Numbered from the stretch's first letter, positions 30,362-38,176 are shown. The stretch: 64,000 nt of DNA from Prevotella sp. DNF00663 (GCF_001553265.1 NZ_KQ960662.1:1-64000); one strand, 5' to 3'. Translations and numbers: made by a program. The notes: generated by a model not told the origin, from the letters alone.

Positions 30362-30400
30362 ACGACACTAAGACGCATGCGTAATGCACCTTAGTGTCGT
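30362..30400 (-). promoter_or_regulatory. Hairpin between the DUF4876 and TBDR genes
   Basis: Arms ACGACACTAAG (30362-30372) and CTTAGTGTCGT (30390-30400) are perfectly complementary; the loop itself contains the palindrome ACGCATGCGT. In the mRNA it would fold within the 106-nt spacer, ending about 24 nt before the receptor ATG. There is no T run, so a role in mRNA processing, stability or translation is more likely than termination. Confidence 0.55.
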
Positions 30401-30443
30401 CGTTTAGTGCAGCTGATAAAGGGTTGCACGCTCTATCAGATGT

Positions 30444-31631
30444 CTATTTTTTGATATAGTTTTTCTGCCCATTGGCTATAACAACAAAGTCGTCAGAGCT
30501 GTTGTTGGTATCTTGCAGATAACCTTTTTCGGCCGTTTTACGTTGTACGAACAGACCTTTGAAACCGCCCATCATGCCCGGTGTGTCGTCAATCAATACG
30601 GCACCGCGATCAATGTTATTTGGCAGAGCCTTGTGAACGAGCGACTCCTTGGCACCAATCTCAACACCATCGATGATAGTATTGGTAGGAAGAATAACAT
30701 AATCTTGCTTTTTGTTCGTATAAGCATTGGGGTTGTTCATTGCCACCTTGTTCTCATTGCAATATTGAGTAGCGTCTTCTTTTGTTTTTACAAGCATAAT
30801 AGAGATACCTCCTCCATATCCCCATTGAAAGGCTTGAAACGTAGAAAAGTTTACAATCATATTGTCTACTTCTGGATTATCAACTGTCATGGCATATTGA
30901 TGGGGAACAAAAAGCTCGAAGTTGGCTCCTGTTAAATTACGCGCTTTTGCTTTCTTTCCACCTTCGCTATGGTCTACGGCCGAGTGCGCAATGACTATAC
31001 TTTGGCCGGGCTGCACGAGGTGTTCACGCCCTTTGCCGGGAATAGTGTAAAGCTGGCTGATGACAATTTTGTCCTTTTTAAGGTATTCGGCCATTTCTCC
31101 TGCTTCTGAATCATTAGGATCCGCGGCAATCGCAACACTTAGACCGTCTGCGTATAATGGTTGGTTGCTGATATTTTTAATGGTGAGATATTCTTCATAA
31201 TAGTTTCGGTCGTATGCTCCATCGTTTGAGGAACAGTTGAAAAACAGTTCGTCCAAGACAAAGGTCTTAGCCAAAGTCTCAAAAATTGGTTTAACGGCAA
31301 GTTTCAGCTCTGCGTTCTTTTGGCTAAGCGTATAGTTGTCTACTGCACCATACATGGTACAGGCACCATTCTCCGCATCTTCGACTACCACTTTGTATGT
31401 ACCCTGTGGCAGTGTTGTCGTGGCAATCCCTTTGTCGTTGACGGTAGCCGTAGTCATTGCTCCCGATTTTTGTTCGGTTAGTTTAACCTGAAACTTAGCG
31501 TACATGGAAGCGTCATTTACGCCTTCAATTTGTATGGATAGCGCACACAACTGATCTTGCTCATCTTCCGAACATGAATATAGCGTAATAAAGGAAAGTA
31601 TGGCAATGAACATCCATAATAGCTTTTTCAT
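30444..31631 (-). CDS. DUF4876-type surface lipoprotein
   Basis: 395 residues. Lipoprotein signal with lipobox LYSC (Cys20) followed at once by SEDEQD, an acidic run like the Bacteroidota surface-export signal, so it is probably displayed outside. An Ig-like/carboxypeptidase-regulatory-like part (about 28-110; VEDAENGACTMYGAVDN) precedes a larger domain (NYYEEYLTIKNISNQPLYADGLSVAIA, GQSIVIAHSAVDHSEGG) that resembles lamin-tail/DUF4876 proteins; the DUF number is from memory. First gene of the five-gene operon; a ligand-binding partner for the receptor is inferred. Confidence 0.75.
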   Translation of the reverse strand: MKKLLWMFIAILSFITLYSCSEDEQDQLCALSIQIEGVNDASMYAKFQVKLTEQKSGAMTTATVNDKGIATTTLPQGTYKVVVEDAENGACTMYGAVDNYTLSQKNAELKLAVKPIFETLAKTFVLDELFFNCSSNDGAYDRNYYEEYLTIKNISNQPLYADGLSVAIAADPNDSEAGEMAEYLKKDKIVISQLYTIPGKGREHLVQPGQSIVIAHSAVDHSEGGKKAKARNLTGANFELFVPHQYAMTVDNPEVDNMIVNFSTFQAFQWGYGGGISIMLVKTKEDATQYCNENKVAMNNPNAYTNKKQDYVILPTNTIIDGVEIGAKESLVHKALPNNIDRGAVLIDDTPGMMGGFKGLFVQRKTAEKGYLQDTNNSSDDFVVIANGQKNYIKK

Positions 31632-31679
31632 TCTTAAATAATTTTAAAGGTTTGAATATGTATGACAAAATATTGCTTA

Positions 31680-31710
31680 CAAAGATATAAGTAATAACTC
31701 TCTACTACAA
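31680..31710 (-). promoter_or_regulatory. Promoter of the five-gene DUF4876-TBDR-protease operon
   Basis: On the minus strand: TTG (31708-31710), 20 bp, TATCTTTG (31680-31687), about 48 bp before the lipoprotein ATG. A textbook Bacteroidota promoter. Confidence 0.7.
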
Positions 31711-31728
31711 TACCTAATAATAGGTATT
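31709..31728. promoter_or_regulatory. 20-bp palindrome overlapping the -33 box (candidate operator)
   Basis: AATACCTA-ATAA-TAGGTATT is a perfect 8-bp inverted repeat with a 4-bp spacer. It overlaps the -33 TTG of the operon promoter by two bases and stops 11 bp before the truncated insertion element. The position is right for a dimeric regulator; which one is unknown. Confidence 0.55.
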
Positions 31729-31739
31729 TACTAATATTA

Positions 31740-32226
31740 CTGTCCGCTAAACATAAAAATCCTCATCCCAACTCATTGATACATAGGAGTTAGGATGCTT
31801 TCAAGTTATTGACAAGCCCCCTATTCGTTTTCTGTTACCCCTGGCGGTGATTCAGCCGCTGCTTCAAGCATTAGTTTCATGTCCGCATCCGGCATATTGA
31901 AGAAATTATTCAAGTTGAGGTATTCCATAAGTACAATGCGCACCATAGTTGCCAGCCCGGAGAAACTCCACCGCCTCTGTAATGAGCTTTGCAGAAGTGA
32001 CAGTAATAGATTGGCAATGAGTGTGACCCATACTTGAATCTTTATGGCGTTGGCACTCTCCCCATAGAAGTTTCTAAGCGGGAAATCTTGCTTTATCTGT
32101 TTGAAGAGAGACTCTATCTGCCACCTCCTGCGGTATATGGCTACGATAGTCTCCATGGGCATGTCGAAGTCGTTGGTTAGCAAAGACACCAGTTTCGGTA
32201 TCTTTCCCTTCTTGATGTCTGTTAAT
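31740..32226 (-). mobile_element. Truncated IS4-family insertion sequence
   Basis: The right end (CTGTCCGCTAAACATAAAAA at 31740-31759) looks like an IS4-family terminal repeat, and a transposase C-terminus lies inside. The other end is missing: the transposase reading frame is cut exactly 3 bp after the stop codon of the EamA gene at 32229, with no matching terminal repeat there. It is an inactive remnant left by deletion. Confidence 0.7.
31821..32226 (-). pseudogene. IS4-family transposase, C-terminal fragment
   Basis: About 134 codons remain in frame. They hold the YREK signature of IS4 transposases (Y-x2-R-x3-E-x6-K in IYRRRWQIESLFKQIKQ), including the catalytic Glu, and the following segment LRNFYGESANAIKIQVWVTL. 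The catalytic Asp residues and the whole N-terminal half are lost, so it is not functional. Confidence 0.85.
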
Positions 32227-32228
32227 TC

Positions 32229-33149
32229 TTATTTTTCCTCTGTCACCGTGGCGTCTCGCTTGGATTTCGATTTCGTAACGAGCCAGACGCCAGTGAAGAC
32301 GAGGATAACGGCTAAGCCTTGTGACCATTTAAATACGGCGATACCGGCCAAAACACTCACCGAAACCGATACTAACGGTTGCACATAGTTGTAGATACTC
32401 ACCACCGTAGGGCGCAAAATGCGTTGTCCAATCATCGTTAGTATATAGCTAAAATACGTTCCGAAGAATACCACGAAGCCCACTTCCAACCATGTTTTTG
32501 TTGCTATGGCGTTCCAATCGGTTTGCATCACGTGATGACCGGAAAAAGGTAGAATCATGATAGCGGCCCATAAAAACATCCATTTGTTGATGGTGAATAC
32601 TGAATATCGCTTGATAAGTGGGTTGAACAGGCTCAGATAGAGGGCAAAAGACAACTGTGCCCCCATACAAAGCAGGTCACCTCGGATGTCACCAACCTTG
32701 GAACTGGCTGCCGTCATGCTCGTTAAGATTAATATCAGAGCACCAATACACCCCAGTAACACACCTCCCACCTTTTTAGGAGTGATAGGCTCGTGCAGGA
32801 TAACGAATGAGAGTATCATGGCAAAGATGGGCATTGAGGTGGTCATGATGCTGGCATTGCTGGGCGAAGTGATGCTTAATCCGATGGTGTAGCAGCATTG
32901 ATTGCACACCAAACCGAACAATCCGGCACCTGCAAACCGCAGGATGTCGCGCAAGGGCACGTGTTCGTATGTCGTAAACAAGGATGTTATCCAAAACAAG
33001 ATGGCTCCGCCCAATACACGGAAAGATACCAAATCTATTCCATCTATCCCATGTAGCATGGCATCTTTGCCTATCGGGGCCATCAATCCCCAAAATGTGC
33101 ATGCGCCAAGCATGCTCAGATGGGCAATAAGTGGTTTGTTGTTTGTCAT
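32229..33149 (-). CDS. EamA-domain (DMT superfamily) transporter
   Basis: 306 residues, ten membrane segments in two EamA repeats (ACTFWGLMAPIGKDAML; AQLSFALYLSLFNPLI). Family members export or import metabolites such as amino acids; the substrate is not readable. The C-terminus is basic (KSKSKRDATVTEEK). Its stop abuts the IS remnant. A -7 box TACTTTTG lies on the minus strand at 33178-33185. Three separate EamA genes occur in this window (also 40598 and 53510). Confidence 0.88.
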   Translation of the reverse strand: MTNNKPLIAHLSMLGACTFWGLMAPIGKDAMLHGIDGIDLVSFRVLGGAILFWITSLFTTYEHVPLRDILRFAGAGLFGLVCNQCCYTIGLSITSPSNASIMTTSMPIFAMILSFVILHEPITPKKVGGVLLGCIGALILILTSMTAASSKVGDIRGDLLCMGAQLSFALYLSLFNPLIKRYSVFTINKWMFLWAAIMILPFSGHHVMQTDWNAIATKTWLEVGFVVFFGTYFSYILTMIGQRILRPTVVSIYNYVQPLVSVSVSVLAGIAVFKWSQGLAVILVFTGVWLVTKSKSKRDATVTEEK

Positions 33150-33228
33150 CGCTATAACTATATATTAAAAAGCGTTGCAAAAGTACGAATTTATTAGGAG
33201 CCTCTGTCGCGTGATGGAATATTTTTGC

Positions 33229-33236
33229 TAAATTTG
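33229..33236 (+). promoter_or_regulatory. -7 promoter box of the ATPase-DUF4435 pair
   Basis: TAAATTTG, 24 bp before the ATPase ATG. No good -33 box at the standard spacing, so the promoter may be weak or need an activator. Confidence 0.4.
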
Positions 33237-33260
33237 TAGTAAACCAATTATGAGACTGTT

Positions 33261-34076
33261 ATGTCTAAATACGCAGACTACATAGAGCAAATAGAAATCG
33301 AGTCATTGTGGAGTGGTGTGAAGCACGTTGTGTGGAATTTGGATCGTCGGGTGAACATCCTTAGTGGTGTGAACGGAGTGGGTAAGAGCACCATCTTGAA
33401 CAAAGTGCTGAAAGGATTGAGCAGTGGAGGCGAGTTTCCCAGCCATATGCTCAAGGGCGTCAGGCTGAAAGTATCGCCCGTAGATGCCCGTTGGATACGT
33501 TATGATGCCATCCGTTCGTTCGATAGACCGCTGTTGAATCTAGACAGTGTGGCCAAGATGGAGGTGTCGCTTGCTACCGAACTCGACTGGCAACTGTTCC
33601 AATTGCAGCGTAAGTATCTCGATTATCAAGTGAACATAGGCAATCGTATCATCCAAACCTTGCAGAGCTGTGAACCCAATAGCGCTGAACAGGCGCAAGC
33701 ATTCTCGGCTCCCAAAAAGCTGTTTCAAGACATGATAGACAGTCTGTATGCCGAAACGGGCAAGACCATCGTGCGTACCGAGAACGAGATACGGTTCTCA
33801 CAATTGGGTGAAACACTCGTGCCTTACCAACTATCCAGTGGTGAGAAGCAGATATTGTGTATCTTGTTGACTGTCTTAGTGGAAGATAATCAGCCCTATG
33901 TACTCTTCATGGACGAGCCGGAAGTGAGTCTCCATTTCGAGTGGCAGAAGCAGTTGATAGACCTAATCCTAAAATTAAACCCCAATATACAGATTATCAT
34001 GACCACTCATAGTCCTGCCGTCATCATGAACGGATGGATGGAACATGTGACCGAAGTGACCGATATAACCTTGTAA
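33261..34076 (+). CDS. Compact ABC-type AAA ATPase paired with a DUF4435 protein (PARIS AriA-like)
   Basis: 271 residues, no membrane segment. All ABC/SMC-type motifs are present: Walker A SGVNGVGKST (35-44), signature LSSGEKQ (191-197), Walker B YVLFMDEP (213-220) and H-loop TTHSP (248-252). The insert between Walker A and the signature is short and helical. This is the AAA_15/AAA_21 (OLD-like) class. The next gene, 4 bp on, encodes a DUF4435/TOPRIM protein, the same pairing as AriA-AriB of the PARIS anti-phage system; published AriA is larger, so this is PARIS-like rather than proven PARIS. A housekeeping nucleic-acid role is the alternative. Confidence 0.8.
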   Translation: MSKYADYIEQIEIESLWSGVKHVVWNLDRRVNILSGVNGVGKSTILNKVLKGLSSGGEFPSHMLKGVRLKVSPVDARWIRYDAIRSFDRPLLNLDSVAKMEVSLATELDWQLFQLQRKYLDYQVNIGNRIIQTLQSCEPNSAEQAQAFSAPKKLFQDMIDSLYAETGKTIVRTENEIRFSQLGETLVPYQLSSGEKQILCILLTVLVEDNQPYVLFMDEPEVSLHFEWQKQLIDLILKLNPNIQIIMTTHSPAVIMNGWMEHVTEVTDITL

Positions 34077-34080
34077 GCCT

Positions 34081-35088
34081 ATGCCTAACCGTCTCAGTGC
34101 GAACATTAATTCGCAGTATTTTCGTGCGGCCAACCAGCTTACAGCCAAGCATGCACGCCGCAAGATTGCCGTTTATGTGGAGAGCTACGACGACATTTAC
34201 TTTTGGCGCACGGTGCTTGGTGACTTCGAAGACGACACACGCTACTTTGAAATTATGCTTCCCTCGCGCGGTAGGCATTTGGAACGCGGCAAGAAGGCGG
34301 CCATCTCGAAGTTGCTAGAGGGAGTAGGGAGCGACATGATAGCGTGTGTGGACGCCGATTACGACTATCTGATGCAAGGGGCATCTCCGGCTTCTCAGCA
34401 AATGATGGAGAATCCTTACATCTTCCATACCTATGCTTATGCCATCGAAAACCTACAGTGCTATGCGCCATCGCTTCATAATGTGTGTGTGGCGGCAGTA
34501 CTTAACGACCGGATGCTCTTCGATTTTGAGGCCTATTTAGCTACATATTCAGAGATTATATTCCCTCTCTTTGTTTGGAATATATGGTTTTATCGTAGTA
34601 CACATTACCACGATTTCACCCTAACTGACCTCAATGCAATTATTGATATTGGTGATTTTCGCCTGCGGAATGTAGAGAGAGGATTGGACAACTTGCGGAA
34701 AAAGGTGGGGCGTAAGGCCGAAACTTTCCGCCATGCTTTCCCTGATGCCAAGGAAAGTTACCTACAGGTGAAGAACGACTTGAAGGCTTTGGGTGTCACA
34801 CCACAGACCACCTATCTTTATATACAGGGGCATCACCTCTTCGATAGAGTTGTGGTTCCAATGCTCAACTCCGTTTGTCATCAGCTTTACAAGGAACGTG
34901 AAGACGAGATACGTAGGGAGGCTATCCACAACACACAGTATCGTACGGAGATAGCAGCATACGATGGGAGCACCGGAAACATAGCTGATTTATTGAAGAA
35001 GAATACGGGTTACAGGCAGTCGGAGCCTTTCAAGCGTATTCAAAGAGATATAGATGCCTATTTGGAAGGGCTTGTTTCTCACCCATAG
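34081..35088 (+). CDS. DUF4435 (TOPRIM-like) protein, partner of the ATPase (PARIS AriB-like)
   Basis: 335 residues. TOPRIM-type acidic residues are visible: Glu34 in VYVESYDDIYFW and the Asp pair D91/D93 in CVDADYD, spaced as in OLD/DUF4435 nucleases. The middle (NPYIFHTYAYAIENLQCY) is typical of DUF4435, and the C-terminus is helical and charged. In PARIS the AriB TOPRIM protein is the toxic effector released when AriA senses a phage trigger. The gene starts 4 bp after the ATPase stop and is followed by a long perfect palindrome at 35106. Confidence 0.78.
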   Translation: MPNRLSANINSQYFRAANQLTAKHARRKIAVYVESYDDIYFWRTVLGDFEDDTRYFEIMLPSRGRHLERGKKAAISKLLEGVGSDMIACVDADYDYLMQGASPASQQMMENPYIFHTYAYAIENLQCYAPSLHNVCVAAVLNDRMLFDFEAYLATYSEIIFPLFVWNIWFYRSTHYHDFTLTDLNAIIDIGDFRLRNVERGLDNLRKKVGRKAETFRHAFPDAKESYLQVKNDLKALGVTPQTTYLYIQGHHLFDRVVVPMLNSVCHQLYKEREDEIRREAIHNTQYRTEIAAYDGSTGNIADLLKKNTGYRQSEPFKRIQRDIDAYLEGLVSHP

Positions 35089-35105
35089 CGTTTTACTTGG
35101 ATTTA

Positions 35106-35192
35106 CTGAAAAGCCCTCGCAGCAATGCTGCGAGGGCTTTTCAGTATTGTTGCCGAGGCTCAACAACGATGTTGCCAAGCCTCGGCAGCAAT
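35106..35192. repeat. Dispersed palindromic element, copy B, with a perfect 39-bp palindrome
   Basis: 35106-35144 is a perfect inverted repeat: arm CTGAAAAGCCCTCGCAGCA, one central A, and its complement. A second pair, ATTGTTGCCGAGGCT (35146-35160) and AGCCTCGGCAGCAAT (35178-35192), matches at 14 of 15. Cores lie near 35125, 35147, 35170 and 35190, about 22 bp apart. It sits between two convergent genes; the first palindrome has AAAA and TTTT at its stem edges and could act as a two-way terminator. Same family as 12263, 42254 and 54421. Confidence 0.8.
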
Positions 35193-35198
35193 TTCATA

Positions 35199-36782
35199 TT
35201 ACTGTACTTGCTTCGGAAGAGCTACTCCTTGGTAAGCTTTGTTGCGCTCTTTACGAAGAATAGTCTGCATATCGAAGAGTGTTTCTGGGTTCTTGTTTGC
35301 CAGATTTTGTTGTTCTGATACATCGCTATGTATATTGTATAGCTGTGGCGTAGCAAGGTAACCGCTCTCAGCATCGCCTGCCCATTTGATGATAGGTTGG
35401 CCATCGCTCGCTTCGATATACTTCCAATTGTGAGTTCTGATAGACAGTGCGTGGTTGGAAGCTTGCTCTACTACCCAAGGACGACCGACGGTGTCGTCGC
35501 CTAAGAAAGTAGACATATAGTTGTGACTATCGGGAGCACTGCCTTGCGGAAGAGTTGCATTGACGAGCGATGCAAGCGAGCCCATCAAGTCGATGTGCGA
35601 TAATAGTGCTGTAGAAGTCTGATTTCCTTTGATTTTTCCTTGCCAGCTGACGATGAACGGAACGGCTGTTCCACCTTCGAATGTGCTGTACTTGTTACCA
35701 CGCCAAGGACCTGCTGGACGGTGACCGTTGAGCAATTCCTTCGCTTGGTCTACATATCCGTCGTCAAGAATAGGACCGTTGTCGCTTGTAAGGATGACAA
35801 TGGTGTTGTCGGTAAGCCCAAGTTTGTCGAGTGTTTGCATGATTTGACCCACCGACCAGTCGAATTCTACGATGGCATCACCGCGTAATCCCATGCCACT
35901 CTTGCCGCGGAAACGGGCATTCGGGAACCGAGGAACATGCACGTCGTTGGTTGCAAAGTACATGAAGAAGGGTTCTTTCTGGTGGTTTTGAATGAAATTG
36001 ATAGCGTGAGAGGTAATAGAGTCGGCAATATTTTCGTCTTTCCAAAGTGCCTTACCACCACCTTTCATATAGCCGATACGGCCGATACCATTCACGATAG
36101 ACATGTCGTGACCCATGCTAGACTTCAAGTTGTAGAGCAATTCGGGATTGTCTTTGCCTGTGGGTTCGCCCGGAAAGTTTTCCTTATAACTTACGAAAAT
36201 AGGTGCCGAAGGGTCGTGGTTGACCACCTTTCCGTCCTCGATGAATACGCAGGGAACGCGGTCGGCCGTGGCAGCCATGATGTAGTGATAGTCGAATCCA
36301 AGGTCGCCCAGACTCTGGGGAAGCGGCGCATTCCAGTCTTGTGTGCCTGCTTGGTCGCCCAAACCTAGGTGCCATTTGCCGATGGCAGCAGTGCTATAGC
36401 CACGGCTTTTGAACATGTCGGCAAGTGTAAATTGGCTAGGATGGATTATCATTCCGGCATTGCCGGCAGCAATATCGGTGTCGGGACGGCGCCAAGCGTA
36501 TTCGCCTGTCAGCAACGAATAGCGTGAGGGAGTACTGGTAGAAGCGATAGCATGACCGTCGGTGAATCTGATTCCGCAGCCGGCGAGGCGATTGACATTA
36601 GGTGTCTTTACGTTTTTGGCACCGTAACATTCCAAGTCTCCGTAGCCCAAATCGTCGGCTACAATGAGTATAACGTTTGGACGTTGAGGGTCTACAGTTT
36701 TCTTTCCCCGGTTGTTGGCTGCATTAGCGACTTGCGCTGAAGACGCCAACAACAAGGCACATGATAAATAAGTCCTATTCAT
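35199..36782 (-). CDS. Secreted sulfatase (Ser-type, arylsulfatase family S1)
   Basis: 527 residues, signal peptide ending ANA-AN. The sulfatase signature is S83-T-P-S-R87 in STSTPSRYSLLTG, where Ser83 must be converted to formylglycine by an anaerobic radical-SAM maturase (not in the window). Metal residues D43/D44 (VADDLGYGD) and TSDNGPILD are present. Family enzymes cleave sulfate esters of host glycans such as mucin or glycosaminoglycans. No polysaccharide-utilisation genes are beside it. A -7 box TAACTTTG is on the minus strand at 36824-36831. Confidence 0.92.
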   Translation of the reverse strand: MNRTYLSCALLLASSAQVANAANNRGKKTVDPQRPNVILIVADDLGYGDLECYGAKNVKTPNVNRLAGCGIRFTDGHAIASTSTPSRYSLLTGEYAWRRPDTDIAAGNAGMIIHPSQFTLADMFKSRGYSTAAIGKWHLGLGDQAGTQDWNAPLPQSLGDLGFDYHYIMAATADRVPCVFIEDGKVVNHDPSAPIFVSYKENFPGEPTGKDNPELLYNLKSSMGHDMSIVNGIGRIGYMKGGGKALWKDENIADSITSHAINFIQNHQKEPFFMYFATNDVHVPRFPNARFRGKSGMGLRGDAIVEFDWSVGQIMQTLDKLGLTDNTIVILTSDNGPILDDGYVDQAKELLNGHRPAGPWRGNKYSTFEGGTAVPFIVSWQGKIKGNQTSTALLSHIDLMGSLASLVNATLPQGSAPDSHNYMSTFLGDDTVGRPWVVEQASNHALSIRTHNWKYIEASDGQPIIKWAGDAESGYLATPQLYNIHSDVSEQQNLANKNPETLFDMQTILRKERNKAYQGVALPKQVQ

Positions 36783-36911
36783 TTTTGCTGTTTAGATTAT
36801 TTGGATTATTGGGTATCTGGGTACAAAGTTAATTAATAAAGTTGATAATGGAATTCTATTGGCGTGAAAAAGATTTTTGATTATATGTTTTTATTTGTGT
36901 TTGGATTCTGC

Positions 36912-36919
36912 TATCTTTG
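36912..36919 (+). promoter_or_regulatory. -7 promoter box of the sigma-70 factor gene
   Basis: TATCTTTG, 19 bp before the ATG at 36939. The upstream region is AT-rich without a -33 TTG at standard spacing. Confidence 0.45.
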
Positions 36920-36938
36920 TAGAAAAGAACGATAGGAT

Positions 36939-37688
36939 ATGAGAAAGATAAAAACAGGCAAGCCCTTATCGGAACGTGAGGGAGAATCTTTGAACCTATA
37001 TCTAGACGAGATAGGGAAAGAAAATCTACTGACTGTAGAAGAAGAACAAGAACTTTCTGAGGCTGTAAAAAGCGGTAATCGTCGGGCGCTGGATAAGTTG
37101 ACGACAGCCAATCTGCGCTTTGTGGTGTCGGTGGCTAAGTATTATCAAGACCAAGGAGTGGGTATAACCGATCTTATCAGCGAAGGAAATCTGGGGCTTA
37201 TTAAGGCTGCTCAGAACTTCGATGCGTCGCATGGGGTACGCTTTGTGAAGTTTGCTGAACCCTATGTGAGGCGTTCTATTGAGCGGGCTGTAAAGGAACA
37301 GTCGGGTATCTATCGTTTACCGGCAGGCGAAAATAGTCCGCAAGATGAGGCCAACAGTCATCCGTTTTCGGTTGATGCACCGCTGGTTGAAGGCAAGCAG
37401 ATGAGTCTTTTGAGCGTATTGAAGGATGAATCGGCTCCTGAAGCAGACGAACATGTACTCACAGAGTCGCTACGCGAGGCGTTGGTAGAGGCTATGTCGG
37501 TGCTCGATGAGCGTGAACGTGTGGTGGTGGAAGCTTGTTTCGGTATTAATAGTACGCATCTGACGATGGCCGAAATTGGTCGTGAGATGGGGTTGAAGCG
37601 CGAACGTGTGCGCCAAATTCGCGATAAAGCAGTGCGTAAGATGCTCCGAAATTCTAGTAATAGTCAGTTGAAAAGCTATCTCAAATAA
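36939..37688 (+). CDS. Sigma-70 family RNA polymerase sigma factor, divergent RpoD paralogue
   Basis: 249 residues with regions 1.2 (about 17-50), 2 (about 51-128), 3 and 4. Region 4.2 (TMAEIGREMGLKRERVRQIRDKA) is well kept. Region 2.3-2.4, which melts and reads the -10/-7 element, is altered: F102-VKFAEPYVRRSI where the housekeeping factor has FISYAVWWIRQSI, so the Trp-Trp pair is Pro-Tyr. Its length is shorter than the usual Bacteroidales RpoD of about 286. It is therefore probably an alternative primary-type factor. It overlaps the convergent acetyltransferase gene by 13 bp. Confidence 0.88.
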   Translation: MRKIKTGKPLSEREGESLNLYLDEIGKENLLTVEEEQELSEAVKSGNRRALDKLTTANLRFVVSVAKYYQDQGVGITDLISEGNLGLIKAAQNFDASHGVRFVKFAEPYVRRSIERAVKEQSGIYRLPAGENSPQDEANSHPFSVDAPLVEGKQMSLLSVLKDESAPEADEHVLTESLREALVEAMSVLDERERVVVEACFGINSTHLTMAEIGREMGLKRERVRQIRDKAVRKMLRNSSNSQLKSYLK

Positions 37689-38176
37689 CGTTTCAACTGG
37701 TAGGCCAAGCGTGGTTCTCCGTTCTCAAGATAGATGATTCCGCAATAGCTGAAACCGTATTTGAGAATGCAACGTTGCATGATGACATTATCGCGGTGGG
37801 TATCTATGCGAACGCTATCGGTCTGCGTGAAGCAGTAATCCATGATGGTGCGGAAGACACCATGTACCTGTGGCAGGCTCGCCACGCGGTGTACGACGTG
37901 ATAATCGGCCGTGTTGTCGAGCCACTTTCCATCTTCTATATAAGTATAGGTGGGGTCGGGGCCGGGAATAAAAGCGAATGTTGCCACGCCAAGTTCCTTT
38001 TCGTCTTCCATGATATAGCTGTGATGATGGGTTATATCATGGATGATTTGTTCACGCGAAGGGTGGTTATCGTCCCATTGATGAAGATTTCCGCTGCTTC
38101 GCATGATCTTTCTTCCTTCATCAATCAGCGACATTATCGTTTCGAGGTCTTCTTGTTGGGCTTGTCGAATTTTCAT
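37676..38176 (-). CDS. GNAT-family N-acetyltransferase
   Basis: 166 residues resembling GNAT proteins: IRQAQQEDLETIMSLIDEGR start, a central strand pair, and VRIDTHRDNVIMQRCILKYGFSYCG as the C-terminal motif B. The canonical acetyl-CoA loop is weak (VASLPQVHGVFRTIMDY), as in many members of this subgroup. The substrate is unknown. Its ATG overlaps the stop of the patatin gene (38173-38176), so the two are coupled. Confidence 0.8.
   Translation of the reverse strand: MKIRQAQQEDLETIMSLIDEGRKIMRSSGNLHQWDDNHPSREQIIHDITHHHSYIMEDEKELGVATFAFIPGPDPTYTYIEDGKWLDNTADYHVVHRVASLPQVHGVFRTIMDYCFTQTDSVRIDTHRDNVIMQRCILKYGFSYCGIIYLENGEPRLAYQLKRYLR

Noticed and set aside
27611..31631. A SusC/SusD polysaccharide-utilisation locus
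   Set aside because: The lipoprotein has no SusD-like helical repeats, no glycoside hydrolase or hybrid two-component regulator is present, and the sulfatase at 35199 is separated by unrelated genes.
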